Below, piece after piece: positions 1 to 7,433 of a DNA stretch of 29,867 nt; positions within the stretch are counted from its first letter, which is position 1; each line of letters begins with the position of its first letter. The translations under genes and the position numbers were made by a program. The notes under the pieces were generated by a model that was given only the letters and a program-made list of their open reading frames with translations, did no database searches and was not told where the DNA came from. This stretch comes from Clostridia bacterium (lineage in GTDB: Bacteria > Bacillota > Clostridia > Christensenellales > Aristaeellaceae): the NCBI GenBank assembly GCA_016296675.1, contig JAEDIV010000008.1, positions 1-29,867 of the forward strand, given 5' to 3'.

Positions 1-409
1 GTCCGGAGAAACGAGCAAGCAACCGCATCCGGAATAATAGTCGGAATCGCAATTCAAGTGCATTCATTATTCTTTATTGCCCCCGGGGGGTATAGTAGGT
101 ATTCCACATTGTTTGCTTCTGCGCAAGAAGCTGTTTATATGTGTAGCTGAATTTGTTTTGTACGCAGCTCAATATTTGTGCAACTGAATATGAGCCATCG
201 AGCCAAAACACAGTCCGGAGAAACGAGCAAGCAACCGCATCCGGAATAATAGTCGGAATCGCAATTCCAGTGCATTCATTGTTCTTTATTGCCCCCCGGG
301 GGGAGGGGGGTATAGTAAGTATACCACATTGTTTGCTTCTGCGCAAGAAGCTGTTTATATGTGTAGCTGAATCGTTTATACGCAGCTCAGTATTTGTGCA
401 ACTGAATAT
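1..409. repeat. Imperfect tandem repeat, two copies about 200 bp each
   Basis: Copy 1 runs from base 1 to about 190 and copy 2 from 213 to about 409, a period of 212 bp. Both start GTCCGGAGAAACGAGCAAGC and end near TTGTGCAACTGAATA. They differ by scattered substitutions, a short indel, and a G/C-homopolymer block: copy 1 has five C then six G, while copy 2 has six C, six G, an A and six more G. The first copy touches the window edge, so the array may extend further left. Open frames across it are uninterrupted on both strands, but they consist of the repeat itself and have no convincing start signal, so I call none of them a gene. A dispersed intergenic repeat is the likeliest nature. Confidence 0.85.
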
Positions 410-619
410 ACGTGTAAGCGGTAATAACCCGTGCCTTCTGAAAGGCACTCTCGAAATGGACATTGCGCGGGCGTTTTTTATGCCTGTTTCTGTTCAAGAT
501 TTTTTTGAGGCGTATACGTACGTTTTTAACGCATGCACCCGGTCCAACAATTAAAAAAGCTGAATATCCGTGCTGTAAAAATGGTTGAACACTCCTGAAA
601 GTCGCTGTCATAAAGCATA
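410..619. other. Gene-free stretch
   Basis: Between the tandem repeat and the promoter at 620 I see no credible coding region, RNA gene or terminator. Short open frames exist on both strands but lack ribosome binding sites and family resemblance. Confidence 0.5.
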
Positions 620-648
620 TTGCACAGGCATTTCTATAGTGATATAAT
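620..648 (+). promoter_or_regulatory. Sigma-A promoter of the small membrane protein gene
   Basis: TTGCAC (620-625), a 17-bp spacer and TATAAT (643-648) form a near-consensus vegetative promoter. Transcription would begin around 655, directly at the AAGGAG ribosome binding site (655-660), so the 5' leader would be almost absent. Confidence 0.7.
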
Positions 649-669
649 GAAATCAAGGAGTCGAATTAT

Positions 670-1047
670 ATGGTAAGTATTATTGTTATTGCCGCCGCTT
701 TTGCTGCTGTTTGTCTTCTCTACAATTTCGGCTTTATCGCCTATCAGCAAAAGCGCGCTTTGCTGTTTACCGCATCCATGAACGGCTTACGGGCAAAATT
801 TTCCGGATGTACAGGCAAAATCACGCGTATTGTACGATTTAGAAAAAGCGGAAATCACACGCTGCGCTTTCAAAAATCGGCGGAAAAGGGCGCAATAGCC
901 GTTTCCCTTTTTGATCCTCACGGAAACGCATTGATTTCTGAGGGCGAAGAGGAGATCTATTCCATCCCTGCCGAAGCCGGGAAAAGATACAAACTGCGCA
1001 TTGTGATGGAAAAAGCCACCGGAAGTTACAGTATCGAAATTGAGTAA
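670..1047 (+). CDS. Small membrane-anchored or secreted protein, unknown function
   Basis: A 125-aa protein. Residues 1-20 are hydrophobic (VSIIVIAAAFAAVCLLYNF) and form an uncleaved anchor or signal sequence; basic residues follow (QQKR). The remainder alternates short beta-type segments (AVSLFDPHGNALI, YKLRIVMEKATGSYSIEIE), which resembles the small beta-sandwich seen in pre-peptidase C-terminal (PPC) domains. That is a resemblance of pattern, not a firm family assignment. ATG at 670 follows AAGGAG with a 9-nt gap and a strong promoter at 620-648. The AraC-type regulator starts 81 bp downstream on the same strand and could be co-transcribed. I do not know its function. Confidence 0.75.
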   Translation: MVSIIVIAAAFAAVCLLYNFGFIAYQQKRALLFTASMNGLRAKFSGCTGKITRIVRFRKSGNHTLRFQKSAEKGAIAVSLFDPHGNALISEGEEEIYSIPAEAGKRYKLRIVMEKATGSYSIEIE

Positions 1048-1128
1048 ATGCCTGACAAATTTTCGCAAAGCAGGAAATGAAACCGTCTTCCTTTTGCCTT
1101 ATAATAGGCGCCGGAAGGAGGGAAAAGC

Positions 1129-2022
1129 ATGGATTGGATATCCGAAATGCAGCGGGCGATTGCCTATATGGAAGCGCATCTGATGGAGGAAATCGGCTAT
1201 GAAGACATCGCAGGACACGTGCATATGTCTTCATACGAATTCCACAGAGCATTCAGTTTTCTGACCGGGATGACGCCGAATGCGTACATCCGAAAAAGAA
1301 GGCTGTCCCTTGCGGGGCGGGAAATCGCTGAAACCGGCGGGAAAATTACCGATATTGCGCTCAAATACTTTTACGACACGCCGGAAAGCTTCACAAAGGC
1401 ATTCACCCGGTTTCACGGCGTTGCGCCGAAGATTGCGCGCACAGAGGACGCAAAGCTCGTGCTTTTCAACCCCATCAGGATCAAATTGACAGTGGAAGGC
1501 GGCAAAAGCATGGATTACAGAATTGTTCAGACGAAGGAAAAGAAGTTTTTCGCGCTCATCCGGGATTTCAGAAACGAAATCATCAACGACGACGAAAATC
1601 ACGACATCCCCGATTTCTGGGATGAATGCCGAAAAAACAACCTGATCGAACCGGTCCAAAATCTGCGGCCTTTGGGAAAGCGCGACCTGTACGGCCTGTG
1701 CACCCCGACTAAAGCAGGCGAGAACACATTTGAATACGGAATCGGCGTTCTGATCGACGAAGAAACCAAAGTATTTGACGAAAAAGAAATGCTGCAAAAC
1801 GGCTTTCGCATCTGGGACGTTGCGCCGGGCACATACGTCGTTTTCGACTGCATAGGCATTGACGGCGACTGCATCAGCGAAACGTGGGCAAAGTTCTACA
1901 AGGAGTTTCTCCCTCAGATGGGCTATATTGCCCGGCAGGAAACCGATTACGAAATCTATTTTGAAAAGGAAAGGCCAGGAGTTTTCTGCGAGCTTTGGAT
2001 TCCGGTTGAGAAAAAGGCATAA
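1129..2022 (+). CDS. AraC-family regulator with GyrI-like effector-binding domain
   Basis: A 297-aa DNA-binding regulator. Residues about 5-105 hold the double helix-turn-helix of the AraC/XylS family: the first helix pair around EEIGYEDIAGHVHMSSYEFH, then RAFSFLTGMTPNAYIRKRRL, and the second around KITDIALKYFYDTPESFTKAF with the typical FHGVAPK ending. Residues about 125-297 form a GyrI-like/AraC effector-binding domain starting at MDYRIVQTKEKKFFAL. This order, HTH first and GyrI-like domain second, is that of Rob-type regulators, which often bind small hydrophobic molecules. No bound ligand can be deduced. ATG at 1129 follows GGAAGGAGGG. A TATAAT lies at 1100-1105 without a clear -35. The next gene downstream is on the opposite strand, so no target is evident. 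Confidence 0.93.
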   Translation: MDWISEMQRAIAYMEAHLMEEIGYEDIAGHVHMSSYEFHRAFSFLTGMTPNAYIRKRRLSLAGREIAETGGKITDIALKYFYDTPESFTKAFTRFHGVAPKIARTEDAKLVLFNPIRIKLTVEGGKSMDYRIVQTKEKKFFALIRDFRNEIINDDENHDIPDFWDECRKNNLIEPVQNLRPLGKRDLYGLCTPTKAGENTFEYGIGVLIDEETKVFDEKEMLQNGFRIWDVAPGTYVVFDCIGIDGDCISETWAKFYKEFLPQMGYIARQETDYEIYFEKERPGVFCELWIPVEKKA

Positions 2023-2091
2023 AGCGTTATGATAGACCATCCTGCGGATCTTCATTAGACAGATACTGCGTATCGCCAGGTTCATTTCGCC

Positions 2092-2163
2092 GTAGGGCGG
2101 GGGCTTGCTCCCGCCGCACATCATCAAAAGGCAAAAGACGCGGGAGCAAGCCCACGCCCTACC
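2092..2163. repeat. REP-like doublet: two inverted copies of a hairpin repeat
   Basis: Copy A (2092-2115) reads GTAGGGCGGGGGCTTGCTCC followed by CGCC. Copy B (2140-2163) is its reverse complement with one changed base. The two 24-bp arms are separated by 24 nt, so they can pair with each other, and each arm also folds alone (GGCGGGGG, loop, CTCCCGCC). A third copy is at 11778-11802. Inverted pairs of a short palindromic repeat in intergenic DNA are the organisation of bacterial REP/REPIN elements. Confidence 0.75.
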
Positions 2164-2227
2164 GATTTAAGACGGATGTGCTCCTCGCCCGCAGACATCT
2201 TCCTGTCCGAAGGGCGCATCATAAAGG

Positions 2228-2260
2228 AAACGACTGCAAAATCTTGCAGCCGTTTCTTTT
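2228..2260. terminator. Stem-loop terminator, possibly bidirectional
   Basis: AAACG (2228-2232) pairs with CGTTT (2251-2255) and CTGCAA (2234-2239) with TTGCAG (2244-2249) around a 4-nt loop, with one mismatch. It sits just past the stop codon of the GlcD-like gene. The T-rich tail is better on the plus strand (TTTCTTTTCTT) than on the minus strand (CCTTTAT), so it may serve both directions. Confidence 0.6.
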
Positions 2261-2261
2261 C

Positions 2262-3659
2262 TTATCCCACAACCTTACCGGGATTCAATATTCCGTTGGG
2301 GTCGAAAGCAAGTTTTATGCCCTTCATAATTTCGATCTGGGTATCGCCCAAAGATTCGCGCAGGAACTCCGCTTTGGCATGGCCTACGCCGTGCTCGCCG
2401 GAAATCTGACCGCGAAGGGTTTTCGCGGTTTCATAGAGATCGTCCATAAGAGACGCAACCTTCTGTTTCCAGCTGATATCCTCGATATCGTCCTGACAGG
2501 CGTAGATATGCAGGTTTCCGTCGCCCGCGTGGCCGAAGGAGCGCACGCGTACGCCGTATTTTTCGGAAACCGCCTGCGAAGCCTCGACGAAATCGGCAAT
2601 CTTGTTTCTCGGAACGACCACATCGCACTCGTCCATGCTCTTGGTGCCGCCCTTGATCGCCTCAAGGAATGCGCCTCGGGCGTCCCAGATGGAGGTTTTA
2701 CGCTCGTCGGTATCGGCAAGCAGCACGTCGTTCGCGCCGGCGTTTAGAAGGATGTCGGTCAAATCGCTCAGCATCGGGTCGAGCGCATCCGCGCTTGCGC
2801 CGTCCAGACGCACGAGCAGATATGCATTTGCGCTTTTATCGGGGAACTGCTTGCCCAGATACGTTTCCGCATCTTCAATAACCTCTTTTTCCATGAACTC
2901 AACCGCCGTGGGCGTAGTTCCGGAAAGCACCTGAGGCACAGCCTCAACGCATTTTCTAAGGTTGTCAAACGGCGCAAGCACGCTCAGATTCGCCTTGGGT
3001 TCGGCAATGAGCTTTACGGTGATCTCAGCCAGGAACGCAAGCGTTCCTTCGCTTCCGCAAAGAAGCTGCATAAGGTTATAGCCGCTGGAGGTTTTGACGG
3101 TCTTGCCGCCCAGATTCAGAATCTCGCCGGAGGCAAGCACGACCTTCATGCCGAGCACATAATCGCGCGTGACGCCGAAGCGAACGGCACGCATGCCGCC
3201 TGCGTTCGTCATCACATTTCCTCCGACGGTCGCGCTTTTTTCGCCCGGATCCGGCGGATAGAAAAGGCCGCTTCCCTCAAGGAGCTTGGCAAATTCCATG
3301 AGCAGAAGCCCCGGCTGAAGGGTCGCCGTCATGTTGACAGGATCGACCTCGATCAGCTTTTTCATGCGTTCGGTGGACAGAACAATGCCGCCGAACTTGG
3401 CGACGCAGCCGCCGCAAAGCCCCGTACCCGCGCCGCGCGGCGTGACGGGAATCCTGCGCTCGTTGCAATATCGCAGCACCTCGGAAATTTCTTCGGCGGT
3501 ATCCGCGCGAAGAACCGCTTCCGGCATGAAAAGGCCGTACTCCGTCATTTCATCACGCGCATAGTCTTCACTGATGGCCTCGCCGGAAAACACGCGGTCG
3601 GGAGAGAGCATCTTTTCAAACGCAGCGATATCGGCTGCATTCACTTTGTTATACTTCAT
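2262..3659 (-). CDS. FAD-binding lactate/glycolate dehydrogenase subunit (GlcD/LctD-type)
   Basis: A 465-aa flavoprotein of the GlcD/vanillyl-alcohol-oxidase FAD family. It probably oxidises D- or L-lactate (or another 2-hydroxy acid) to the 2-oxo acid and passes electrons to the Etf encoded upstream. Visible landmarks: the FAD pyrophosphate loop PRGAGTGLCGG (residues 74-84), the core PPDPGEKSATVGGNVMTNAG with FGVTRDYVLGMK, and the C-terminal SGEHGVGHAK (420-429) with conserved histidines, ending DPNGILNPGK. The start ATG overlaps the etfA stop by four bases (ATGA), so the two are translationally coupled. The set etfB, ferredoxin-containing etfA and GlcD matches LctBCD of Acetobacterium woodii. 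Substrate is inferred; a glycolate or 2-hydroxyglutarate enzyme is possible, and no lactate permease is nearby. Confidence 0.9.
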   Translation of the reverse strand: MKYNKVNAADIAAFEKMLSPDRVFSGEAISEDYARDEMTEYGLFMPEAVLRADTAEEISEVLRYCNERRIPVTPRGAGTGLCGGCVAKFGGIVLSTERMKKLIEVDPVNMTATLQPGLLLMEFAKLLEGSGLFYPPDPGEKSATVGGNVMTNAGGMRAVRFGVTRDYVLGMKVVLASGEILNLGGKTVKTSSGYNLMQLLCGSEGTLAFLAEITVKLIAEPKANLSVLAPFDNLRKCVEAVPQVLSGTTPTAVEFMEKEVIEDAETYLGKQFPDKSANAYLLVRLDGASADALDPMLSDLTDILLNAGANDVLLADTDERKTSIWDARGAFLEAIKGGTKSMDECDVVVPRNKIADFVEASQAVSEKYGVRVRSFGHAGDGNLHIYACQDDIEDISWKQKVASLMDDLYETAKTLRGQISGEHGVGHAKAEFLRESLGDTQIEIMKGIKLAFDPNGILNPGKVVG

Positions 3660-4837
3660 ACGCCGCGCGCCTCCTTGATCTTTTCGATGAGCTTGGGCAG
3701 AATTTCATATACATCGCCCACGATGCCGACGTGCGCCACGTCGAAAATGGGCGCGTCCTTGTCATTATTGATGGCAATGATGTGGTCAGAATTCTTCATG
3801 CAGGCGGTAAACTGAATCGCGCCGCTGATGCCGCAGGCGATGATCAGGCGGGGCTTGACCGTTCTTCCGGAAAGGCCGATCTGTCGGGTATTGTTACTCC
3901 ATCCTTTTTCAACCAGCGGACGGGACGTAGCCCATTCGCCGCCGAGGAGCGATGCAAGTTCTTTAATGAGATTCAAGTCGCTTTCTTTCTGGAAAGCGCG
4001 TCCGCCGGCAACGATGATTTCAGCGTCCGATATGTTTGCGCTTTTGGGAACGGGCGTCCGGGAAACAAATCTGACTTTGCTGTCCGTCTTGGGCAGCTTT
4101 CTTAAAACGATTTCACCCGTAGGCACATCCTGCCTTTCGGGCGCGTTCATGACTTTATAGCGGACGGTTGCAAACTGCGGGCGCGTTTCGGTGGTCACGA
4201 TCTGGGCCATGATATTGCCGCCAAAGGCCGGGCGGATCTGCACAAGATCGGAATTTTCACGAAGCAAAAGCTTGGTGCAGTCTGCGGTAAGACCGGTATG
4301 AAAGCGCGTAGCAAGGCGCGGCGCAAGCGAACGGCCGAGCGCAGTCGCGCCGACCAATACCACAGAGGGCTTTATGAATCGGATGAGATCTGCCGCGCAG
4401 TCGGCGTAGGTTTCCGCGCGGAAATAGGAAAGTTCATTATCATCATAGACAAAGATTTTATCCGCGCCGAAACAGCGTATCTCCTCGGCATATTCCGTTA
4501 CATTGCTGCCGACCAGAACCGCATAAACGGGATGATCTCCCACCTTTGCAAGCTCCTTCGCCTTCCCGATGAGCTCCAAGGAAACCGGATGCATTCTGCC
4601 GCCGGATACCTCGCAGAAAACGAGAATGCCCTTCCATTTCGACTTATCAACGCCTTTGGACTTGGTTTCAAGCTTCATAATGGCGTTTTCGGGGCAGGTT
4701 TTGACACAAAGGCCGCAGGCTTTGCAGCTTTCGTTGATCTGCGCTTTTTCGGTAATATCAATCGCCGCAAACGGACAGGCGGAAGCGCATTTTCCGCATG
4801 CAGTACATTTTCTCTCGATAATCGCAATGGATGCCAT
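3656..4837 (-). CDS. etfA: Electron transfer flavoprotein alpha subunit with N-terminal 2[4Fe-4S] ferredoxin domain
   Basis: A 393-aa EtfA, longer than the roughly 320 aa of simple EtfA because of an added ferredoxin domain. Two CxxCxxCxxxC motifs (C11, C14, C17, C21 and C38, C41, C44, C48) can bind two [4Fe-4S] clusters. The ETF alpha fold follows, with the canonical C-terminal FAD-binding stretch (SRPLVEKGW, RQIGLSGRTVKP, ACGISGAIQF, IIAINND). Known family behaviour: LctC of the bifurcating lactate dehydrogenase carries such an extension for ferredoxin. I chose ATG at 4837, 10 nt after AAGGAGG; a TTG two codons upstream lies only 4 nt from that site. The gene starts 15 nt after etfB and overlaps the GlcD-like gene by four bases. 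Confidence 0.93.
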   Translation of the reverse strand: MASIAIIERKCTACGKCASACPFAAIDITEKAQINESCKACGLCVKTCPENAIMKLETKSKGVDKSKWKGILVFCEVSGGRMHPVSLELIGKAKELAKVGDHPVYAVLVGSNVTEYAEEIRCFGADKIFVYDDNELSYFRAETYADCAADLIRFIKPSVVLVGATALGRSLAPRLATRFHTGLTADCTKLLLRENSDLVQIRPAFGGNIMAQIVTTETRPQFATVRYKVMNAPERQDVPTGEIVLRKLPKTDSKVRFVSRTPVPKSANISDAEIIVAGGRAFQKESDLNLIKELASLLGGEWATSRPLVEKGWSNNTRQIGLSGRTVKPRLIIACGISGAIQFTACMKNSDHIIAINNDKDAPIFDVAHVGIVGDVYEILPKLIEKIKEARGV

Positions 4838-4852
4838 GCTCAATACGCCTCC

Positions 4853-5632
4853 TTACATAAGTTTTTTATCGCTTAAATGGTTAAACAACTTTTCGGCCAG
4901 ATCGCCTTCCATCCACGTTTCTTTTTCCACGTCGTTTTCCGGCGGAAAAATGCGCTCTACCTGCGTGGCGCTGCCGCTTAAGCCGTAGTTGTCGGGATTC
5001 GTGTCCAAAAACGCGTCAAGACCGATGATGGAAACGGGCTTATCCTGCGTTTCGCGCTTTCTCTTAAGCGACGGAAGGCGCGGCGTGAAAACATCCTGCT
5101 CCATTGTGACCAGGCACGGAAACGGCATCCATACCGTTTCGATTACGTCCTGGAGCTGCTGGGTGACGTTTATGCCGTCTCCCGCCTTTTCAATGTGGGA
5201 AACCCATGCGGCGTGGGGGATATTCATGTGCTCAGCAATAGCAGGGCCGGTCTGGGCGGTGTCGCCGTCGGTAGTCTGCTTGCCGGTTAAGATGAGATCA
5301 AAATCGCCGATGGATCGGATGGCCTGGGAGAGTGTATAGCTGGTCGCAAGAACATCCGCGCCGCCAAGACGTCTGTCGGAAAATACATATCCCTCGTCCG
5401 CGCCCATCATATAGGCCTCGCGAATCACCGCCTGCGCCTGCGGCGGCCCCATCGTGCCGACAGTGACGCTGCCTGAATACATCTCGCGCATGCGAAGCGC
5501 GGTTTCAAGCGCAAAAAGATCGTAGGGATTCATTTTCGACAAAACGCCCGTGCGCTTGAGCACGCCCGTTTTTTCGTCCACCTGCACCTTATTTGTGGAA
5601 GGAACCTGCTTTATGCAAACGAATATATTCAC
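4853..5632 (-). CDS. etfB: Electron transfer flavoprotein beta subunit
   Basis: A 259-aa EtfB, the usual family length, and the first gene of the etfB-etfA-glcD operon. The N-terminus NIFVCIKQVPSTNKVQVD and the nucleotide-binding stretch GKQTTDGDTAQTGPAIAEH are diagnostic. In bifurcating ETFs this subunit holds the flavin and NAD site where electrons are split or joined. The frame is open further upstream, but the start is GTG at 5632: the protein then begins exactly where EtfB homologues begin, and GGAG lies about 8 nt upstream. A promoter is placed at 5670-5698. Confidence 0.94.
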   Translation of the reverse strand: MNIFVCIKQVPSTNKVQVDEKTGVLKRTGVLSKMNPYDLFALETALRMREMYSGSVTVGTMGPPQAQAVIREAYMMGADEGYVFSDRRLGGADVLATSYTLSQAIRSIGDFDLILTGKQTTDGDTAQTGPAIAEHMNIPHAAWVSHIEKAGDGINVTQQLQDVIETVWMPFPCLVTMEQDVFTPRLPSLKRKRETQDKPVSIIGLDAFLDTNPDNYGLSGSATQVERIFPPENDVEKETWMEGDLAEKLFNHLSDKKLM

Positions 5633-5669
5633 GAAAATCACTCCGGTTTTCAAAAATGAAGATACATGT

Positions 5670-5698
5670 AGTGTACCACATTTCCAAATCAGAATCAA
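5670..5698 (-). promoter_or_regulatory. Sigma-A promoter of etfB-etfA-glcD
   Basis: On the minus strand TTGATT (5693-5698), a 17-bp spacer and TACACT (5670-5675). The predicted start near 5663 gives a leader of about 30 nt to the GTG of etfB. No operator or riboswitch is visible in that short leader. Confidence 0.6.
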
Positions 5699-5699
5699 T

Positions 5700-6219
5700 C
5701 AAAGAATTGACCAGAACCGGGGGATCCAGGTCAGACTATCGTCCGAAAGTCAATATGGAGACGAATGCGGAATGGAAAACGCATCTCCCGCGCGAATCAC
5801 AAGTGGCATTTGAAAAACCGCTCCCTTTATTCCTCCGGCAATACGGTAGACGTGTCAGGCGAGATGTGGTATATTTATGGTGCAAAATATGGCAGGCTCC
5901 CTTGTGTAAAAAAAACTAAAAATCGCAGGTTTTGAATGAGGGATTTCGCCTGCTCTCCTCTGCCCGCAGACGGAGTCGATGAGGGTGCTAATCTATATCA
6001 CAGGAACCATTCCCTTGATATATCAGTGAGAAAAGGAGTTATGTTCAAGAGCAGCCCTGGCGACATGGTTAACAAGCCACAGGAATATCTAAAAAACGGC
6101 AAACATGCCGAATTATTGAAAACCAGATGCGGCGTAGGTATTGGATGTATAGACAGGGTCTAATCATTCTTACGCAGTAACAAACGAGCAATCAATATGA
6201 TTATAGAAGGGACAAAACA
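5700..6219. other. 520-bp intergenic region between etfB and capA genes
   Basis: No family-recognisable gene. It must carry the promoter of the CapA-type gene; the best guess is TATGAT at 6196-6201 without a good -35. The only open frame with a purine-rich leader is the 40-aa one listed at 6041-6163. Longer open frames through 5593-5919 have no start signal or family features. Confidence 0.5.
6041..6163 (+). CDS. Possible 40-aa cysteine-containing peptide
   Basis: ATG at 6041 follows AAAAGGAG, but only 2 nt separate the two, closer than is usual. The peptide starts MFKSSPGDMV and ends KTRCGVGIGCIDRV, with two cysteines six residues apart in a glycine-rich tail. No maturation enzyme, transporter or immunity gene of a peptide-modification pathway adjoins it. 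The frame extends upstream to 5936 without another start signal. It may be chance; I give it low confidence. Confidence 0.2.
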   Translation: MFKSSPGDMVNKPQEYLKNGKHAELLKTRCGVGIGCIDRV

Positions 6220-7386
6220 ATGAAAAAACTGCTCTGTGTGCTTTTGCTTTTGTGCATGTTTTCTTATGCCGCTGCTGAATCCGGATTTCCGGACAGCAGC
6301 CTTAAAAGCGCGACGGTCCGTTTTGCCGGCGATTTTGTTATTCATGAACCGATATTCAAAAGCGCGGAAAGGCTTGCCCGGTCGGGAAATTCGGAGCATG
6401 ATTATGATTTTGCGCCGATGCTCGATCCGATACGCGACGCCATGCAGAATTCCGATTTCACCGTGACCAATATCGACGGATGTCTTGGAAAAAAGGACCT
6501 GAAAAAATACCGCTACAGCGGATATCCTGCGTTCATTACGCCGCATCATATTCTCTATGCCCTTAAGGACGCATCCGTTGATATGCTGACGCTTGCCAAC
6601 AATCACATGCTGGACAGCTGGTACAGCGGCTTGATGGACACCATTGACAATGTGGATTCCTTTGGCATCCGCTATATCGGCGCAAGCCGCACGCAGGAAG
6701 AGCGGAACACGCCCGTCATCTGCGAAGTGAACGGCATCAAAATCGGCTTTCTCAATTATACGAAGGACTTAAATTCCATGGATCGGCAATCGGCGCTGGA
6801 TAAGCGCGCGATGCAGTTCGCGGTTCACGCGATCAAGAATTCTGACTGCATGGCCGACGCAAAACGCCTGAGGGATGCGGGCGCGGATGACATCGTCTGC
6901 TATATGCACTGGGGCACCGAATATGAACTTGAGCCCGATCAGAATCAGAAAGCGTATGCTGAAAACCTGATGGAAGCAGGCGTGGACGTGATCATCGGCG
7001 GTCACCCGCATGTGGTGCAGCGCGCCGAATGGCTGAAGGGCGTCAACCAGTTCGGCGAAACGCAGGAAACCCTCTGCCTGTATTCGCTCGGAAACTTCTT
7101 AAGCTTCCAGAGAACGAGATACAGAGACGGCGGCATCATCTTTGAATTCACCGTCCAGGAACAGCCTGACGGCAGTTATCGGATTGTCGAGCCCGGATAT
7201 CTGCCGACCTGGGTGTGGGCGGTCGGCGCAAGGGAAAAATATGACTTCAAGGTTGTAAACATCGCCGACTGCATCGAAAACCGCCCGGAAGGAATGATGG
7301 ACAAGGACTATCAGCAGATGATGGAAAGCTACAATGATTCCATCGCCGCGATGAGCCTGGGTGTTGGAAACCTGCTTACAGAATAA
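6220..7386 (+). CDS. CapA family secreted metallophosphatase-fold protein
   Basis: A 388-aa protein of the CapA/PgsA family (poly-gamma-glutamate capsule biosynthesis proteins with a calcineurin-like fold). Residues 1-19 are a signal peptide (KKLLCVLLLLCMFSYAAAE). Family motifs in order: FAGDFVIHEP with G37-D38, TNIDGCLG at 83-90, LANNHMLD with the N127-N128-H129 triad, YMHWGTEYE at 228-236 and GGHPHVVQ at 260-267. Metal-ligand positions are therefore present, although the usual NLE motif reads NID. No capB/capC genes adjoin, so a capsule role is not supported; many clostridial CapA proteins stand alone. ATG follows GAAGGGA. A perfect 12-bp terminator follows the stop. Confidence 0.9.
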   Translation: MKKLLCVLLLLCMFSYAAAESGFPDSSLKSATVRFAGDFVIHEPIFKSAERLARSGNSEHDYDFAPMLDPIRDAMQNSDFTVTNIDGCLGKKDLKKYRYSGYPAFITPHHILYALKDASVDMLTLANNHMLDSWYSGLMDTIDNVDSFGIRYIGASRTQEERNTPVICEVNGIKIGFLNYTKDLNSMDRQSALDKRAMQFAVHAIKNSDCMADAKRLRDAGADDIVCYMHWGTEYELEPDQNQKAYAENLMEAGVDVIIGGHPHVVQRAEWLKGVNQFGETQETLCLYSLGNFLSFQRTRYRDGGIIFEFTVQEQPDGSYRIVEPGYLPTWVWAVGAREKYDFKVVNIADCIENRPEGMMDKDYQQMMESYNDSIAAMSLGVGNLLTE

Positions 7387-7389
7387 TAT

Positions 7390-7426
7390 GAGCACCTGCA
7401 AAAATAATGTTGCAGGTGCTCTTTTT
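7390..7426 (+). terminator. Intrinsic terminator of the capA-type gene
   Basis: Perfect 12-bp stem GAGCACCTGCAA (7390-7401) with TTGCAGGTGCTC (7410-7421), 8-nt loop, then TTTTT (7422-7426). It lies between two convergent genes. The minus-strand tail (ATATTATT) is poorer, so it mainly serves the plus strand. Confidence 0.93.
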
Positions 7427-7433
7427 ATGCGTT

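Noticed and set aside
1..409. CRISPR array
   Set aside because: The units are about 200 bp with no short direct repeats and variable spacers, and there are no cas genes.
153..554. 133-aa open frame through the tandem repeat
   Set aside because: It consists of repeat sequence, has no ribosome binding site, and an equally open frame exists on the other strand.
1231..2127. 298-aa open frame opposite the AraC regulator
   Set aside because: Antisense shadow of a well-supported gene; no family features and no start signal.
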